Notes: generated by a model from the sequence alone, not told the origin. A stretch of 64,000 nucleotides of DNA from Halopseudomonas pelagia CL-AP6 (GCF_000410875.1 NZ_AROI01000002.1:173216-237215); one strand, 5' to 3'. Shown: positions 36,775 to 47,145, numbered from the stretch's first letter. A program made the numbers and translations.

Positions 36775-37983
36775 TTATATAAGTGGAGCTAGTTTTTGAG
36801 ACAGCTGGTTCAGCGCTTCTCTTCTCTCATCAAAGTAGTCGTGGCGGTTATAAATGCCCTCTACTCCTTTCAATTTGTGATTCAGGCAGCGTTCAGCTAC
36901 ATGGCCTGGTATGCCTATCGATGCTAAGAGGCTTCTACAGGTGCGTCTTAAATCATGAACAGTAAAGTGTTCAAGATCGCCCATTCTGTTTTCAGGCTGC
37001 ACAGCCCTGCCGGGTTCTCTACCAAACAGGCTTGATATAGCTCGATTCAAAGTATCCTTGCCCATGTGCGGTGTTTTGCTTGCTCTTCTGTTTGGAAAGA
37101 CGTAGTCAGAGTCGCAGGCGCGAACTTTTAGTTCGTTTAACCACTCTACGGATAAATCCGGTAATGGGATATCAATGGCCACGCCTGATTTGCTGCGATC
37201 ATTGGGTAAGTACCACGCCTTACTATTGAGATCGAACTCGCTCCATTTTGCTTCAGTTAACTCACTTTTTCTAACGCCTAGCAATACTAAAAGTGCGCAT
37301 GCCAAATAGTTGTCGCGTGTAAAGCTGTCTGACTCTTCTCTAAATCTATTAAAGGTAAAACGGAGCTCTTTTATTGTTAAAGCTCTATCTCGGCTTTTCT
37401 CAATGCCGCCAGCATCACTCACTGTAAAGGCACTGGCTGGATTGCTGGAGACGATGTCCAGCTTTATGCCGTGGTTAAACAGCTGCTTGCAATACAGCAA
37501 GGCGTCATTGGCGATAGTTGGGCGATTGCTTTCGGTGATGTTCCGCAGGATCTGTCGTATATCACGAGCCGTTACGGCCTCTGGTTGCATCTGCCCGATA
37601 ACCGGTGCGATGTCCTTGGAGTAAATGCGGAAGGGTATCAGGTGGTGTTTCAAGCGCTTGATATTGCCTTCATGCCAGTCTGCAAACAGGGCATCCACGC
37701 TGCGGATGGAGTCGTGCTTGGCTCGTTGTTTTGCGACAAGAGGGTCGAGGCCTTCACGGTGTTGCTTCATCTTGAGCGCAGCTTCCGTTCTTGCGTCAGC
37801 AAGGGACAGGTCGTCAACCCTGGCCAGGGTCATTTCCTTGCGCTTTTTATTGGATGTGAAGCGCAGCATCCAATAAGCCCGACCGGCTTTCGGCACTACC
37901 AGATAAAGACCACCACCGTCTGAAAAGCTCCCAGGTGCGCCCTTGGTTTTTGCGCTCACGCTCTTGGTTGTCAATTTGCCCAT
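36775..37983 (-). CDS. int: P4-type tyrosine integrase of the island
   Basis: The 402-aa protein has the N-terminal DUF4102 arm-binding domain (FSDGGGLYLVVPKAGRAYWM), a central SAM-like domain and the catalytic domain with Arg in LLVLLGVRKSELTEAKW, HDLRR (H-x-L-R-R), a second His in AERCLNHKLKG, and the nucleophile Tyr in GIYNRHDY. All five catalytic positions appear intact. It lies beside its presumed target, the 3' end of yicC, with arm-like repeats between. Most P4-type integrases target tRNA genes; this one appears to use a protein gene. Confidence 0.93.
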   Translation of the reverse strand: MGKLTTKSVSAKTKGAPGSFSDGGGLYLVVPKAGRAYWMLRFTSNKKRKEMTLARVDDLSLADARTEAALKMKQHREGLDPLVAKQRAKHDSIRSVDALFADWHEGNIKRLKHHLIPFRIYSKDIAPVIGQMQPEAVTARDIRQILRNITESNRPTIANDALLYCKQLFNHGIKLDIVSSNPASAFTVSDAGGIEKSRDRALTIKELRFTFNRFREESDSFTRDNYLACALLVLLGVRKSELTEAKWSEFDLNSKAWYLPNDRSKSGVAIDIPLPDLSVEWLNELKVRACDSDYVFPNRRASKTPHMGKDTLNRAISSLFGREPGRAVQPENRMGDLEHFTVHDLRRTCRSLLASIGIPGHVAERCLNHKLKGVEGIYNRHDYFDERREALNQLSQKLAPLI

Positions 37984-37997
37984 TTCTCACTCCAAAG

Positions 37998-38075
37998 TAC
38001 CCACCACTCAGGTTCTTGGAGATACTAGCATACCCACCATTTCACCCACCAGATTTTCAAGGATGGTGGTGGGTG
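37998..38075. promoter_or_regulatory. Cluster of putative integrase arm-type sites, right end
   Basis: YACCCACCA occurs at 37998-38006, 38031-38039 and 38043-38051 on the plus strand and as the reverse complement at 38067-38075. The first is part of GTACCCACCACT, repeated exactly at 9361-9372 near the other island end. The cluster lies between the integrase start and the yicC stop, where arm sites are expected. Confidence 0.6.
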
Positions 38076-38157
38076 TCTGTGGACTTGTGTGGATATGGGA
38101 AGTTCTGTATTCCTTGATTTTGCTAGGGTTATAGATGGATGTGGGCGAGTGTGGACA

Positions 38158-38178
38158 TCACTCAATATTCTGGACCTG
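38158..38178 (-). repeat. Right attachment site inside the yicC 3' end
   Basis: The last six codons and stop of yicC, the partner of the 9269-9289 copy. TTCTG and ACCTG are identical in both, with a single mismatch between them. The island-side codons appear to be supplied by the element, keeping YicC intact. Confidence 0.8.
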
Positions 38179-39024
38179 CTCGCGCATTTGCTCGATATAC
38201 ACCTTCAGGTCTACCGCAGCCTGGGTGCTGCGGCTATCTATCGCTTTTGAGCCCAGGGTATTGGCTTCACGGTTGAATTCCTGCATCAGGAAATCAAGGC
38301 GTCGACCCATGGCGACATTGCCGCCGAGCACGTGACGGGTCTCGGTAACATGCGTGGCGAGTCTGTCCAGCTCTTCTGCGACGTCGATTTTTTGCGCTAG
38401 CAGCACCAGCTCCTGCTCTACCCGGGTGCCATCCAGCTCAAGGCGTGCTTCATTGAAGCGGTCAATGAGTTTTTGCCGGTGAGCGTCGAGCAGGCTGGGC
38501 ATCATTTGTCGCAGGGTGGCGACACGTTCGGAAATGGCCTCCAGACGCTCTTCGAGCAGCTTCTTGAGCTCGGCGCCTTCGCGAGCGCGCTGGATTTTCA
38601 GTTCGCTGACCGCTTGGCCAAACAACTGACTTGCTTGTGCTGTCAGTGCTGCCTGATCGTCCTGCGCGCCGCCGAGAACGCCGGGCCAGGTCAATACCTC
38701 GAGCGGGTTGATCGGTGCCGGGTTGTCCAGCTGTTGAGCGACCTGGTGCGCAGCAGCGAGCAATTGGCTAACCAGCGGTTGATTCAGTTGCAGGCTGTCG
38801 GCGCTCTGCTGCGCCGGGTTGAAGCGCAGCGTACATTCCAGCTTGCCGCGGGCAAACTCCTTGCGCAGGCGTTCGCGCAGTGGGCCCTCCAGTTCGCGGA
38901 ACGCCTCCGGCAGGCGCAGGGTCGGTTCCAGGTAGCGATGGTTGACCGAGCGAATTTCCCAGGCAAGGTTGCCCTGCTCTGTGCTTAATTCGCAGCGCGA
39001 AAAGGCGGTCATGCTGTACACCAT
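38158..39024 (-). CDS. yicC: YicC family endoribonuclease
   Basis: YicC proteins are endoribonucleases linked to small RNA decay in E. coli. The 288-aa product starts MVYSMTAFSRCELSTEQGNL and contains ELKIQRAREGAELKKLLEER, TRVEQELVLLAQKIDVAEEL, and GRRLDFLMQEFNREANTLGS near the C-terminus, all family blocks. It ends QVQNIE, part of the island attachment site, so its final codons are probably element-derived. It is divergent from rph, as in other pseudomonads. Confidence 0.95.
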   Translation of the reverse strand: MVYSMTAFSRCELSTEQGNLAWEIRSVNHRYLEPTLRLPEAFRELEGPLRERLRKEFARGKLECTLRFNPAQQSADSLQLNQPLVSQLLAAAHQVAQQLDNPAPINPLEVLTWPGVLGGAQDDQAALTAQASQLFGQAVSELKIQRAREGAELKKLLEERLEAISERVATLRQMMPSLLDAHRQKLIDRFNEARLELDGTRVEQELVLLAQKIDVAEELDRLATHVTETRHVLGGNVAMGRRLDFLMQEFNREANTLGSKAIDSRSTQAAVDLKVYIEQMREQVQNIE

Positions 39025-39091
39025 CGGTGGGCCTCATAATGCGTAAAGAGTGCGGAAACAGAAACGCATTGTACCCCTGCGCACTCTCAGG

Positions 39092-39120
39092 TGTCGCCCT
39101 GCCTGCTTGGGCCGTATAAT
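39092..39120 (+). promoter_or_regulatory. Probable rph promoter
   Basis: A consensus -10 TATAAT at 39115-39120 with a weak -35 (TGTCGC) 17 bp upstream, 38 bp before the rph ATG. Confidence 0.55.
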
Positions 39121-39157
39121 CCCAGCCACACATACTTGCAGTACAAGGATTCAATAG

Positions 39158-39880
39158 ATGAAACGTCCCAGTGGCCGCGAAGCCGATCAGATGCGTCAGG
39201 TAACCCTGACCCGACATTACACCAAGCATGCCGAAGGCTCCGTGCTGGTGGAGTTTGGTGACACCAAGGTGATCTGTACTGTCAGCGTCGAGGCTGGCGT
39301 GCCGCGCTTCCTGCGCGGCTCTGGTCAGGGCTGGATCACCGCCGAGTACGGCATGCTGCCACGTTCGACCGGCGGGCGCATGCAACGCGAAGCCAGCCGC
39401 GGCAAGCAGGGTGGGCGCACGCTGGAGATTCAGCGCCTGATCGGCCGTTCGCTGCGTGCAGCGGTTGACCTGAAAAGCCTCGGGGAAAATACCCTGTACA
39501 TCGACTGCGACGTGATCCAGGCCGATGGTGGCACCCGTACCGCCTCCATCACTGGGGCGTGCGTGGCATTGGTCGACGCGTTGCGGGTCATGAAGCAGCG
39601 CGGCGCGCTGAAGAAGATCCCCACCGTACAGATGATCGCTGCGGTTTCTGTGGGTATTTATCAGGGCGAGCCGGTGCTGGACCTGGACTACCTGGAAGAT
39701 TCCGCCGCCGACACGGATCTTAACGTGGTGGTGACTGACAAGGGCGGCTTTATTGAAGTGCAGGGTACTGCTGAAGCCGCGCCGTTCAGCGCCGAAGAGC
39801 TGAATGCTATGCTGGCCTTAGCCAAGCAGGGTGTTGATCAGTTGTTTGGCTTGCAGCTTGCCGCACTGGAAGCCGAGTAA
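39158..39880 (+). CDS. rph: Ribonuclease PH
   Basis: RNase PH trims tRNA 3' ends phosphorolytically. The 240-aa product begins [20 protein letters not shown] and has the phosphate-binding and catalytic segments [34 protein letters not shown] and [20 protein letters not shown]. The length is typical. ACAAGGATTCAATAG precedes the ATG. Confidence 0.97.
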   Translation: MKRPSGREADQMRQVTLTRHYTKHAEGSVLVEFGDTKVICTVSVEAGVPRFLRGSGQGWITAEYGMLPRSTGGRMQREASRGKQGGRTLEIQRLIGRSLRAAVDLKSLGENTLYIDCDVIQADGGTRTASITGACVALVDALRVMKQRGALKKIPTVQMIAAVSVGIYQGEPVLDLDYLEDSAADTDLNVVVTDKGGFIEVQGTAEAAPFSAEELNAMLALAKQGVDQLFGLQLAALEAE

Positions 39881-39927
39881 TCGGTATTTATTGTGTTGGT
39901 GTTCACCTCAGCTAAGGAGTTCAGGCA

Positions 39928-40305
39928 ATGATTGACGAAGCGCAAACAGTGGTGGATACCGACCTGCCCGGTCCGGAAGCACGCAAGTGGGCCATGTTCG
40001 CCCATCTCTCGGGCTTTCTTGGCTGCCTGATTCCTTTCGGCAGCCTGATCGGGCCGCTGCTGGTCTGGCAGCTAAAGAAGGATCAGGATCCCTTTATCGA
40101 TGATCAGGGCAAGGAAGCACTCAACTTCCAGATCAGCGTAGCGCTGGCGGGGCTGTTGTGCGTGCTACTGATGGTCGTGTTTATCGGTATTTTGCTGATC
40201 TGGGTTGTGATCATCGGCGCAGTGATACTGATGATCATCGCGGCGATCAAAGCCAACGAAGGCAAGGCCTATCGTTATCCGTTCTGCTGGCGGATCATTA
40301 AGTAG
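39928..40305 (+). CDS. DUF4870 family membrane protein
   Basis: The 125-aa protein has the DUF4870 signature: WAMFAHLSGFLGCLIPFGSL, IGPLLVWQLKKDQDPFIDDQ and GKEALNFQISVA, followed by two further hydrophobic helices. It has three to four membrane segments. Function unknown. AAGGAG lies before the ATG. It follows rph by 47 bp and may be read with it. Confidence 0.9.
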   Translation: MIDEAQTVVDTDLPGPEARKWAMFAHLSGFLGCLIPFGSLIGPLLVWQLKKDQDPFIDDQGKEALNFQISVALAGLLCVLLMVVFIGILLIWVVIIGAVILMIIAAIKANEGKAYRYPFCWRIIK

Positions 40306-40418
40306 CGTTTAGCAACACCGTTTCGCTGCCGGGCTGCGGCTCCCGCCCGGCCAGTTCAGCCCCGGCGCGAAGGGCTCAACTAGAAGGGTTCGGCTAATAG
40401 CCGCCAATGGCTTGGGGC

Positions 40419-41198
40419 CTAGATGCTCAAGGTCCAGTCATAATCGATGATCACCGGCGCGTGCTGTGAAAAACGTGCGTTGCGGGGGATCTGGGCGTTG
40501 GTGACGAAGCGCCGCAGACCCGGGGTCAGAATCTGGTAATCGAAGCGCAGACCCAGATTCAGATTCTCGGCCTGTTCGCTGTCCGGCCACCAGCTGTAGA
40601 GCTCGGCTTCGCGGGTGACTTCACGCAGCGCATCGACGTAGCCCAGATTACCAAAAATTTCATCCATCCAGGCCCGTTCCGGGGCCATGAAGCCGGGCTC
40701 GTTCTGGCAGTCGCGCCAGTTTTTTACATCCAGCTTCAGATGCGCACTGTAAAGCGAGCCGCAATAGATGAATTCGCGGCGCTTGCGCCGCTGTTTGTTC
40801 AAGTAACCGGTGAAATCGTTCATGAACTTGAATTTCTGATTCAGGTCAGCGTCGCCATTGCGTCCGGAAGGTAGCAGCAGGCAGCCGATACTGACCTTGT
40901 CGAAATCAGCCTGAATATAACGGCCATAGCGGTCGGCCAGTTCGAAATCCAGCCCCATGATGATCGCTTTGGGTGTGGTCTTGGTGTAGATCGCAACGCC
41001 GCCTTGGCTGGGCACTTCGGCCTCGAAACAGTACTGCCAGTAACCATCAATCCAATAGGGATCCTGTTCCAGCTCGGGGGCGGTAACGCGAATGTCCTGT
41101 AGGCAAATTACATCGGCATCCTGTGTGCGCAGCCAGTCAAACAGGCCTCGGGCGGCCGCCGCCTCGACGCCGTTGACATTCAGACTGATAATTCGCAT
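40419..41198 (-). CDS. crc: Catabolite repression control protein Crc
   Basis: Crc works with Hfq to block translation of catabolic mRNAs in pseudomonads. The 259-aa protein starts MRIISLNVNG at 41198 (GGGGGAG upstream) and has the exonuclease III-like fold; DRYGRYIQADFDKVSIGCLL, KFKFMNDFTGYLNKQRRKRR, EFIYCGSLYSAHLKLDVKNW and SWWPDSEQAENLNLGLRFDY match Crc closely. Crc itself has no nuclease activity despite the fold. Divergence from pyrE is the genus-typical location. Confidence 0.93.
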   Translation of the reverse strand: MRIISLNVNGVEAAAARGLFDWLRTQDADVICLQDIRVTAPELEQDPYWIDGYWQYCFEAEVPSQGGVAIYTKTTPKAIIMGLDFELADRYGRYIQADFDKVSIGCLLLPSGRNGDADLNQKFKFMNDFTGYLNKQRRKRREFIYCGSLYSAHLKLDVKNWRDCQNEPGFMAPERAWMDEIFGNLGYVDALREVTREAELYSWWPDSEQAENLNLGLRFDYQILTPGLRRFVTNAQIPRNARFSQHAPVIIDYDWTLSI

Positions 41199-41269
41199 AC
41201 ATGGCTCCCCCAAAATCGAAAGTGTATGATAACCGAGCCTGAGGGGATTTTGTTAAGAAGAGGGTGGGA

Positions 41270-41914
41270 ATGCACGAATATCAGCGGGAATTCATACGTT
41301 TTGCTTTGGATAGACAGGTATTGCGTTTTGGCGAATTTACGCTGAAATCCGGACGCAAGAGCCCTTACTTCTTTAATGCTGGCCTGTTCAATACCGGTTC
41401 TGCGTTGGGTCGTCTAGGTCGTTTCTACGCGCAAGCCTTTGTGCATAGCGGGCTGGAGGACATCGACGTGATCTTTGGTCCGGCCTACAAGGGCATTCCG
41501 CTGGCGGCAGTCACCGCGGTTTCTCTGGCTGAAAGTTTTGATCGCGATGTGCCATACTGTTTCAACAGAAAAGAAACCAAGGACCATGGCGAGGGCGGTA
41601 CGCTGGTAGGCGCGCCATTGGTGGGCCGGGTGCTGATCATCGACGATGTGATTACTGCGGGTACCGCCGTGCGAGAGGTGATGGAGATTATCAAGGCGGA
41701 AGGCGCTGAGCCGGCAGCCGTGATGATTGCACTCAATCGCGAGGAACGCGGGCAGGGCGAGCTGTCGGCGATTCAGGAAGTCGAGCGCGATTTCGGTATT
41801 CCGGTCGTCAGTATCGTCTCCCTGACCCAGGTCCTGGCTTTTCTAGAAGAGGACGCCGATTTGCGGCATCACCTGCCGGCTGTGCAGGCTTACCGCGAAG
41901 AGTTCGGTATATAG
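41270..41914 (+). CDS. pyrE: Orotate phosphoribosyltransferase
   Basis: PyrE joins orotate and PRPP to give OMP in pyrimidine synthesis. From the ATG at 41270 (GAGGG upstream) the product is 214 aa. The PRPP-binding motif is [20 protein letters not shown], and [20 protein letters not shown] and [19 protein letters not shown] are family blocks. Its TAG stop forms the first bases of a 14-bp tandem repeat. Confidence 0.96.
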   Translation: MHEYQREFIRFALDRQVLRFGEFTLKSGRKSPYFFNAGLFNTGSALGRLGRFYAQAFVHSGLEDIDVIFGPAYKGIPLAAVTAVSLAESFDRDVPYCFNRKETKDHGEGGTLVGAPLVGRVLIIDDVITAGTAVREVMEIIKAEGAEPAAVMIALNREERGQGELSAIQEVERDFGIPVVSIVSLTQVLAFLEEDADLRHHLPAVQAYREEFGI

Positions 41915-41957
41915 GTTCGGCCGGATAGGTTCGGCCGAATAGGTTCAGCCGGATAGG
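41912..41957 (+). repeat. Three 14-bp tandem repeats after pyrE
   Basis: Units TAGGTTCGGCCGGA, TAGGTTCGGCCGAA and TAGGTTCAGCCGGA run head to tail from 41912 to 41953, then TAGG begins a fourth. The first unit includes the pyrE stop codon. There is no obvious terminator hairpin. Confidence 0.85.
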
Positions 41958-42029
41958 CTGGGCAGCACTGTCTTAGGCTGTCTGGTTATGCGCGGGGAGC
42001 TGCGGCTCCAAGGACAGGGGTGTTGATTT

Positions 42030-42638
42030 ATGCTGAGGTCGTTTTCCGGTGTGATTGCCGGGCTGCTGATCAGTGTCGCTGCTTTTGGTCAGCAGGCGCA
42101 GCTCTATCGCTACGTCGATGACAAAGGTGTCACGGTATTAGGCAACCGCGTGCCACCGGAGTTCGTTAGCCGTGGCTATGAGGTGTTAGACAGCAACGGG
42201 CGAGTACGCGAGGTAATACCCGCCGCTCCCACTCGGGAAGAGCTTAAAGCCAACCGTGAAGCCAGAGAAGCCCAGGCGCGCCAGCGTCAATCTGACACCA
42301 CCTTGTTGCGGCTCTACAGCAGCCAGGCGGACCTGGACCGCGCGCATGCCCGGCAATTGGCTCAGATAGACAGCCTCATCCAGTCGGCGCGCGGTGAAAT
42401 GGACGGCGTGCAGGACCAGCGCGAAGCGTTACAGCAGCGCGCCGCCGTTCAGGAACGTGCTGGCCGCGAAGTAGACCCACAGATTCTGCAAGATCTGGCA
42501 CACGCCGATGATGAAACGCTGCGTCTGGAGCGGCTGATCGAAGCCAAGCAGTTGGAGATCAAGGAGGTGCGCGCCAACTTTATTCATCAGCGCGCGCGCT
42601 TGGGTTACTTGCTGGGTGCGAGTGACAGCGGGAGTTAG
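42030..42638 (+). CDS. DUF4124 domain-containing periplasmic/exported protein
   Basis: The 202-aa protein has a signal peptide (residues 1-20, FSGVIAGLLISVAAFGQQ), a short DUF4124 domain (QLYRYVDDKGVTVLGNRVPP, residues about 24-43) and a long charged helical C-terminal region that is probably coiled coil (SQADLDRAHARQLAQIDSLI, DDETLRLERLIEAKQLEIKE). Its role is unknown; DUF4124 often precedes cell-wall related domains. Confidence 0.8.
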   Translation: MLRSFSGVIAGLLISVAAFGQQAQLYRYVDDKGVTVLGNRVPPEFVSRGYEVLDSNGRVREVIPAAPTREELKANREAREAQARQRQSDTTLLRLYSSQADLDRAHARQLAQIDSLIQSARGEMDGVQDQREALQQRAAVQERAGREVDPQILQDLAHADDETLRLERLIEAKQLEIKEVRANFIHQRARLGYLLGASDSGS

Positions 42639-42659
42639 ATCTCCGATGGACGGCGCCCA

Positions 42660-43097
42660 TCAAGCACCGTCGGGCATGACCTTTTCAAATCCGGTTACTG
42701 CCGCGCGAAAGCTGGCCGGAATCGGGCTGGGTCGGCGGCTACTTTGATCGGCATGCACATAGACGATCTCGCCGTTAACCAGCAACTCTGCGCCGCGATA
42801 AATCCCAATCAGAAACTGCATGCTCGAGTTGCCCAGCCGGGCAATTCGCACATGCACATCAAGCAGATCATCAAAGCGCGCCGGTGAGCGATATTCCAGC
42901 AAGGTCCTGACGGCGAAGAAATCACTGCCGTTAACCCCGGTTTCGCCGCTGTAGGCCTGACCCATGGCGCGGAAATACTCGGTAATGCCCACATCGGCGT
43001 AGGTCAGGTAATGGCCATTGAACACGATGCCCTGCATATCGGCCTCAGCCCAACGCACGCGCAAGCCGTGCTTGAAGCGGAAATCGTCCAGTTGCAT
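42660..43097 (-). CDS. 4-hydroxybenzoyl-CoA thioesterase-type acyl-CoA thioesterase
   Basis: The 145-aa hotdog-fold protein has RVRWAEADMQGIVFNGHYLT near the N-terminus, where the catalytic Asp (EAD) and following segment fit the 4HBT/YbgC type. Substrate unknown. It ends 22 bp after the convergent DUF4124 gene and starts 3 bp after argB, so is probably co-transcribed with argB. Confidence 0.85.
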   Translation of the reverse strand: MQLDDFRFKHGLRVRWAEADMQGIVFNGHYLTYADVGITEYFRAMGQAYSGETGVNGSDFFAVRTLLEYRSPARFDDLLDVHVRIARLGNSSMQFLIGIYRGAELLVNGEIVYVHADQSSRRPSPIPASFRAAVTGFEKVMPDGA

Positions 43098-43100
43098 GCG

Positions 43101-44111
<1,011 letters not shown>

Positions 44112-46631
44112 TCAGAACGTCAGTTGTAGATCGCTGGCGACCTTCGCCAGTTGCTCGCGGAACAATTGCTGAATACGCTCCAGCTCTTCGGGCTGGTCAG
44201 CCTCAAAACGCAACACCAGAACCGGCGTAGTATTGGAGGCGCGTACCAGGCCCCAGCCCGCAGGATAATCGACGCGGATGCCGTCCAGTGTGGACACTTT
44301 GCCGGCGCCCCAGTCAGCCTGCTTGCGCAATGCTTCGATTATTTCAAACTTGCGGGCTTCGCCTGCGGTCACGTTGATTTCAGGGGTGACCAGGCCGACG
44401 GGGTATTGGTTGAAAATATCGGCGCTCTCCGCCGTGCTCTGCGTCAGGATCGATATCAGCTCCAGCAGCCGGCAAGCGCTGTACAGGCCATCATCAAAGC
44501 CGAACCAGCGCTCCTTGAAAAAGATATGCCCGCTCATCTCGCCGCCCAACAGCGCGCCGGTTTCGAGCATTTTTGCCTTGATCAGCGAGTGGCCGGACTT
44601 CCACATCACCGGTCTGCCGCCCATGCGGCTGATCAGTGTCGGCAGACGCCGCGAGCATTTGATGTCAAAAACGATGTCGGCACCGGGGTGGCGGGTGACG
44701 ATGTCCTCGGCGAACAGCATCATCAGCCGGTCGGCATAGATCATCTCGCCCTTGGCCGTCACTACACCGAGACGATCAGCGTCGCCGTCCAGCGCAATAC
44801 CTACGTCGGCACCCTGGCGCGCGACTTCGGCGATCAGATCCTGGAGGTTTTCCAGCTTGCCGGGATCAGGGTGGTGGTTGGGGAAGTTGCCGTCCACTTC
44901 GCAGTACAGCGGAGTTACCTCGCAACCCAGGCTTTCAATCAATTGCTGGGCGATCACGCCGCCCACGCCATTGCCGCAATCGACCACCACTTTTAGCGGC
45001 CGAACCAGTACCACGTCCTCGGTGATCTGCCGGCGATAGGCGTCGAGCAGATCCAGTTGCTGGCGGCTGCCGGCGCCTTCGTGCAGATCATTTTCGCGTA
45101 GGCGCCGGTGCAGGTCGCTAATCCGCTGTTCAGACAGTGTCTCGCCTGCGATCACGATTTTCAGGCCGTTATAGTTCGCGGGGTTATGGCTGCCGGTAAG
45201 CATCACCCCAGAGGTCGCTTCGCTGGTATGCGTGGCGTAATAGAGCACCGGGGTGGGCACCATCCCCAGGTCGGTCACATGGCAACCGCTGTCTATCAGG
45301 CCGCGAATCAGCTGTTCGCTGAGTGCCGGCCCGGAAAGCCGGCCGTCGCGGGCGACTGCGATCTTGCTTTCATCGGCGGCGATCGATTCGCTACCAATGG
45401 CGCGGCCCAGCCAGTACACGGTGTCTTCGGTGAGCGTTTTACCGACCACCCCGCGTATGTCATAGGCGCGGAAAATCTCGGCGGGTATCTCCGGAATGAG
45501 CGGCCCGGCGGGCGGCTCGCCAGACATGCCAAAAGCGTCATCGTCACTGTCGATGATGTCGATATCCAAAATGTCTGTGTGCGGAAATGGCGTGTTGTCC
45601 TGTGGCGCGTCAAACACGGGTTTGGATGGCTTTCTGCCGGGACTTTCGCGCTCCGGGCTGGGACCCAGGGTACGGCCGCTACCGCTGGCAAGTTGCATGA
45701 TGCTCTGGCCGACCGGCACCAGGGGGCCAAGCTGCACGCCGGCGGCCTTGTGGCCGTGCGTCAGTTGTATCAGTACCTCGGCGTCAGCCTTCAGACGCGA
45801 GGTCCAGCTGCGCTGCAGCTGCCACAGACCGAGCATCAAGCCAAACAGGGCCAGGAGCACTGCGCCGAGCAGTAGCAGGGGGTTGACCATACCGCTACTG
45901 AGCGCTGGGCCGGCCAGAAACTGGATGCTCCACAGTGGGTTGACGCTGGTGATCGAGAGCGGTTGGCCGAAACCGCTGCCGGCCTGGTACAGCGTCTGCG
46001 TCGATGCCCCGGGAAAGGCCTGCGTCAGCGTAATCTGGCCAGCATTCTCGGGCAGAGGGGGCAGTGTCGCGGTCAGTCGCTGGAGCTCGAAAATGGCAAT
46101 CAGCGTGCCGCCTATGGGGGCGTTCTCCGAGGCGCGCAGTGGTTTGACGGCGTAGAGCCGCCATTGCCCGTCTACCGGATGCACTTCCATCGGGACCGGC
46201 ATATTGCGCTCAGCGCGGCGGATCATATCCAGCGCGGCGAAGCTAAGCGGCGCGTCCTGCGCATCGGTTACTTCAGCGCGGCCGACAGCATGGGTATAGA
46301 TCGCCAGATTGCCGGCCAGATTGTAGCGTAGCAAGCGCTGCATGCTGGCACTGCCGCCCTGCTGCAATGCGACTTGCAGTTGTGGGTTGGCGGCCAGGCG
46401 GCTCAAGTCGGCATCCAGTTGGCGAATGCCTTGATTTAAAGCGCCGGTCTGCTGGCTCGCATAAACGTTGGTCATATCTGTTCGGTAGCGTTCGCTGCCC
46501 ATACCAAACAGCGCAATCCAGATGGGAATGGCTGCCAGTGCCAGGCCGGCCAGCGCCAGTAGCAGAGGAATCAGAGTGCTCGGCAAGCTTGAGTCTGCTT
46601 TGGCCGTTTGTTGTTTTTTTAGCTTGATCAC
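44112..46631 (-). CDS. algC: Phosphomannomutase/phosphoglucomutase AlgC, long membrane-anchored form
   Basis: AlgC interconverts mannose/glucose 1- and 6-phosphates for alginate, LPS and rhamnolipid precursors. The 839-aa product has an N-terminal membrane helix (residues about 20-44), a periplasmic sensor-like segment, a second helix near residues 245-270 and a linker, then the enzyme from about residue 385. The phosphoserine motif is TGSHNPANYNG, the metal loop DGDADR, the sugar loop GEMSGH and the phosphate-binding tail R-x-SNTTPVLVLRFE. The long form is the one now recognised in pseudomonads. Confidence 0.93.
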   Translation of the reverse strand: MIKLKKQQTAKADSSLPSTLIPLLLALAGLALAAIPIWIALFGMGSERYRTDMTNVYASQQTGALNQGIRQLDADLSRLAANPQLQVALQQGGSASMQRLLRYNLAGNLAIYTHAVGRAEVTDAQDAPLSFAALDMIRRAERNMPVPMEVHPVDGQWRLYAVKPLRASENAPIGGTLIAIFELQRLTATLPPLPENAGQITLTQAFPGASTQTLYQAGSGFGQPLSITSVNPLWSIQFLAGPALSSGMVNPLLLLGAVLLALFGLMLGLWQLQRSWTSRLKADAEVLIQLTHGHKAAGVQLGPLVPVGQSIMQLASGSGRTLGPSPERESPGRKPSKPVFDAPQDNTPFPHTDILDIDIIDSDDDAFGMSGEPPAGPLIPEIPAEIFRAYDIRGVVGKTLTEDTVYWLGRAIGSESIAADESKIAVARDGRLSGPALSEQLIRGLIDSGCHVTDLGMVPTPVLYYATHTSEATSGVMLTGSHNPANYNGLKIVIAGETLSEQRISDLHRRLRENDLHEGAGSRQQLDLLDAYRRQITEDVVLVRPLKVVVDCGNGVGGVIAQQLIESLGCEVTPLYCEVDGNFPNHHPDPGKLENLQDLIAEVARQGADVGIALDGDADRLGVVTAKGEMIYADRLMMLFAEDIVTRHPGADIVFDIKCSRRLPTLISRMGGRPVMWKSGHSLIKAKMLETGALLGGEMSGHIFFKERWFGFDDGLYSACRLLELISILTQSTAESADIFNQYPVGLVTPEINVTAGEARKFEIIEALRKQADWGAGKVSTLDGIRVDYPAGWGLVRASNTTPVLVLRFEADQPEELERIQQLFREQLAKVASDLQLTF

Positions 46632-46667
46632 TGCGTACTGCCTCCCTGCTCACTTCATTGTGAATGG

Positions 46668-47123
46668 TTAGTGGCTACCAGTATGGCCGAATCCACCGGC
46701 TCCACGCTGACTGTCATCGAAGCTCTCGACTATGTCGAGTTCTGCTTGCAGAACGGGTACCAGAATCAGCTGAGCAATGCGCTCGCCGGGCTCTATGGTG
46801 AAAGGGCTCTGGCTGCGGTTCCAGCAGGATACCATCAGTTCTCCCTGATAATCGGAATCGATCAGGCCGACCAGATTGCCCAGCACTATGCCGTGCTTAT
46901 GGCCCATGCCCGAGCGCGGAAGAATCATCGCCGCCAGGCCGGGATCGGCAATATGGATTGCCAGGCCGGTGGGCAGCAATTGGGTCTGGCCTGGCTCAAG
47001 CACCAGCGGCTCCTGCAGCATGGCGCGCAGATCCAGTCCGGCGGAGCCTGCAGTGGCGTAATGGGGCAGGGGCCACTGCTGGCCCAGTCGCGGGTCCATT
47101 ACCTTGGCTTGAAGTTTGTGCAT
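46668..47123 (-). CDS. dut: dUTP pyrophosphatase
   Basis: Dut hydrolyses dUTP to dUMP. From the ATG at 47123 (AAGGA upstream) the product is 151 aa, with all five motifs: [40 protein letters not shown] and [10 protein letters not shown]. It is downstream of coaBC on the same strand, as in E. coli and Pseudomonas. Confidence 0.96.
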   Translation of the reverse strand: MHKLQAKVMDPRLGQQWPLPHYATAGSAGLDLRAMLQEPLVLEPGQTQLLPTGLAIHIADPGLAAMILPRSGMGHKHGIVLGNLVGLIDSDYQGELMVSCWNRSQSPFTIEPGERIAQLILVPVLQAELDIVESFDDSQRGAGGFGHTGSH

Positions 47124-47145
47124 ATGTTGTCCTTGTAGGTCTGGA

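Noticed and set aside
37984..38200. A tRNA gene as integration target
   Set aside because: No cloverleaf is visible; the duplicated sequence encodes the YicC C-terminus.
44151..44996. Long frames antisense to algC
   Set aside because: AlgC is unmistakable on the other strand; these are shadows.
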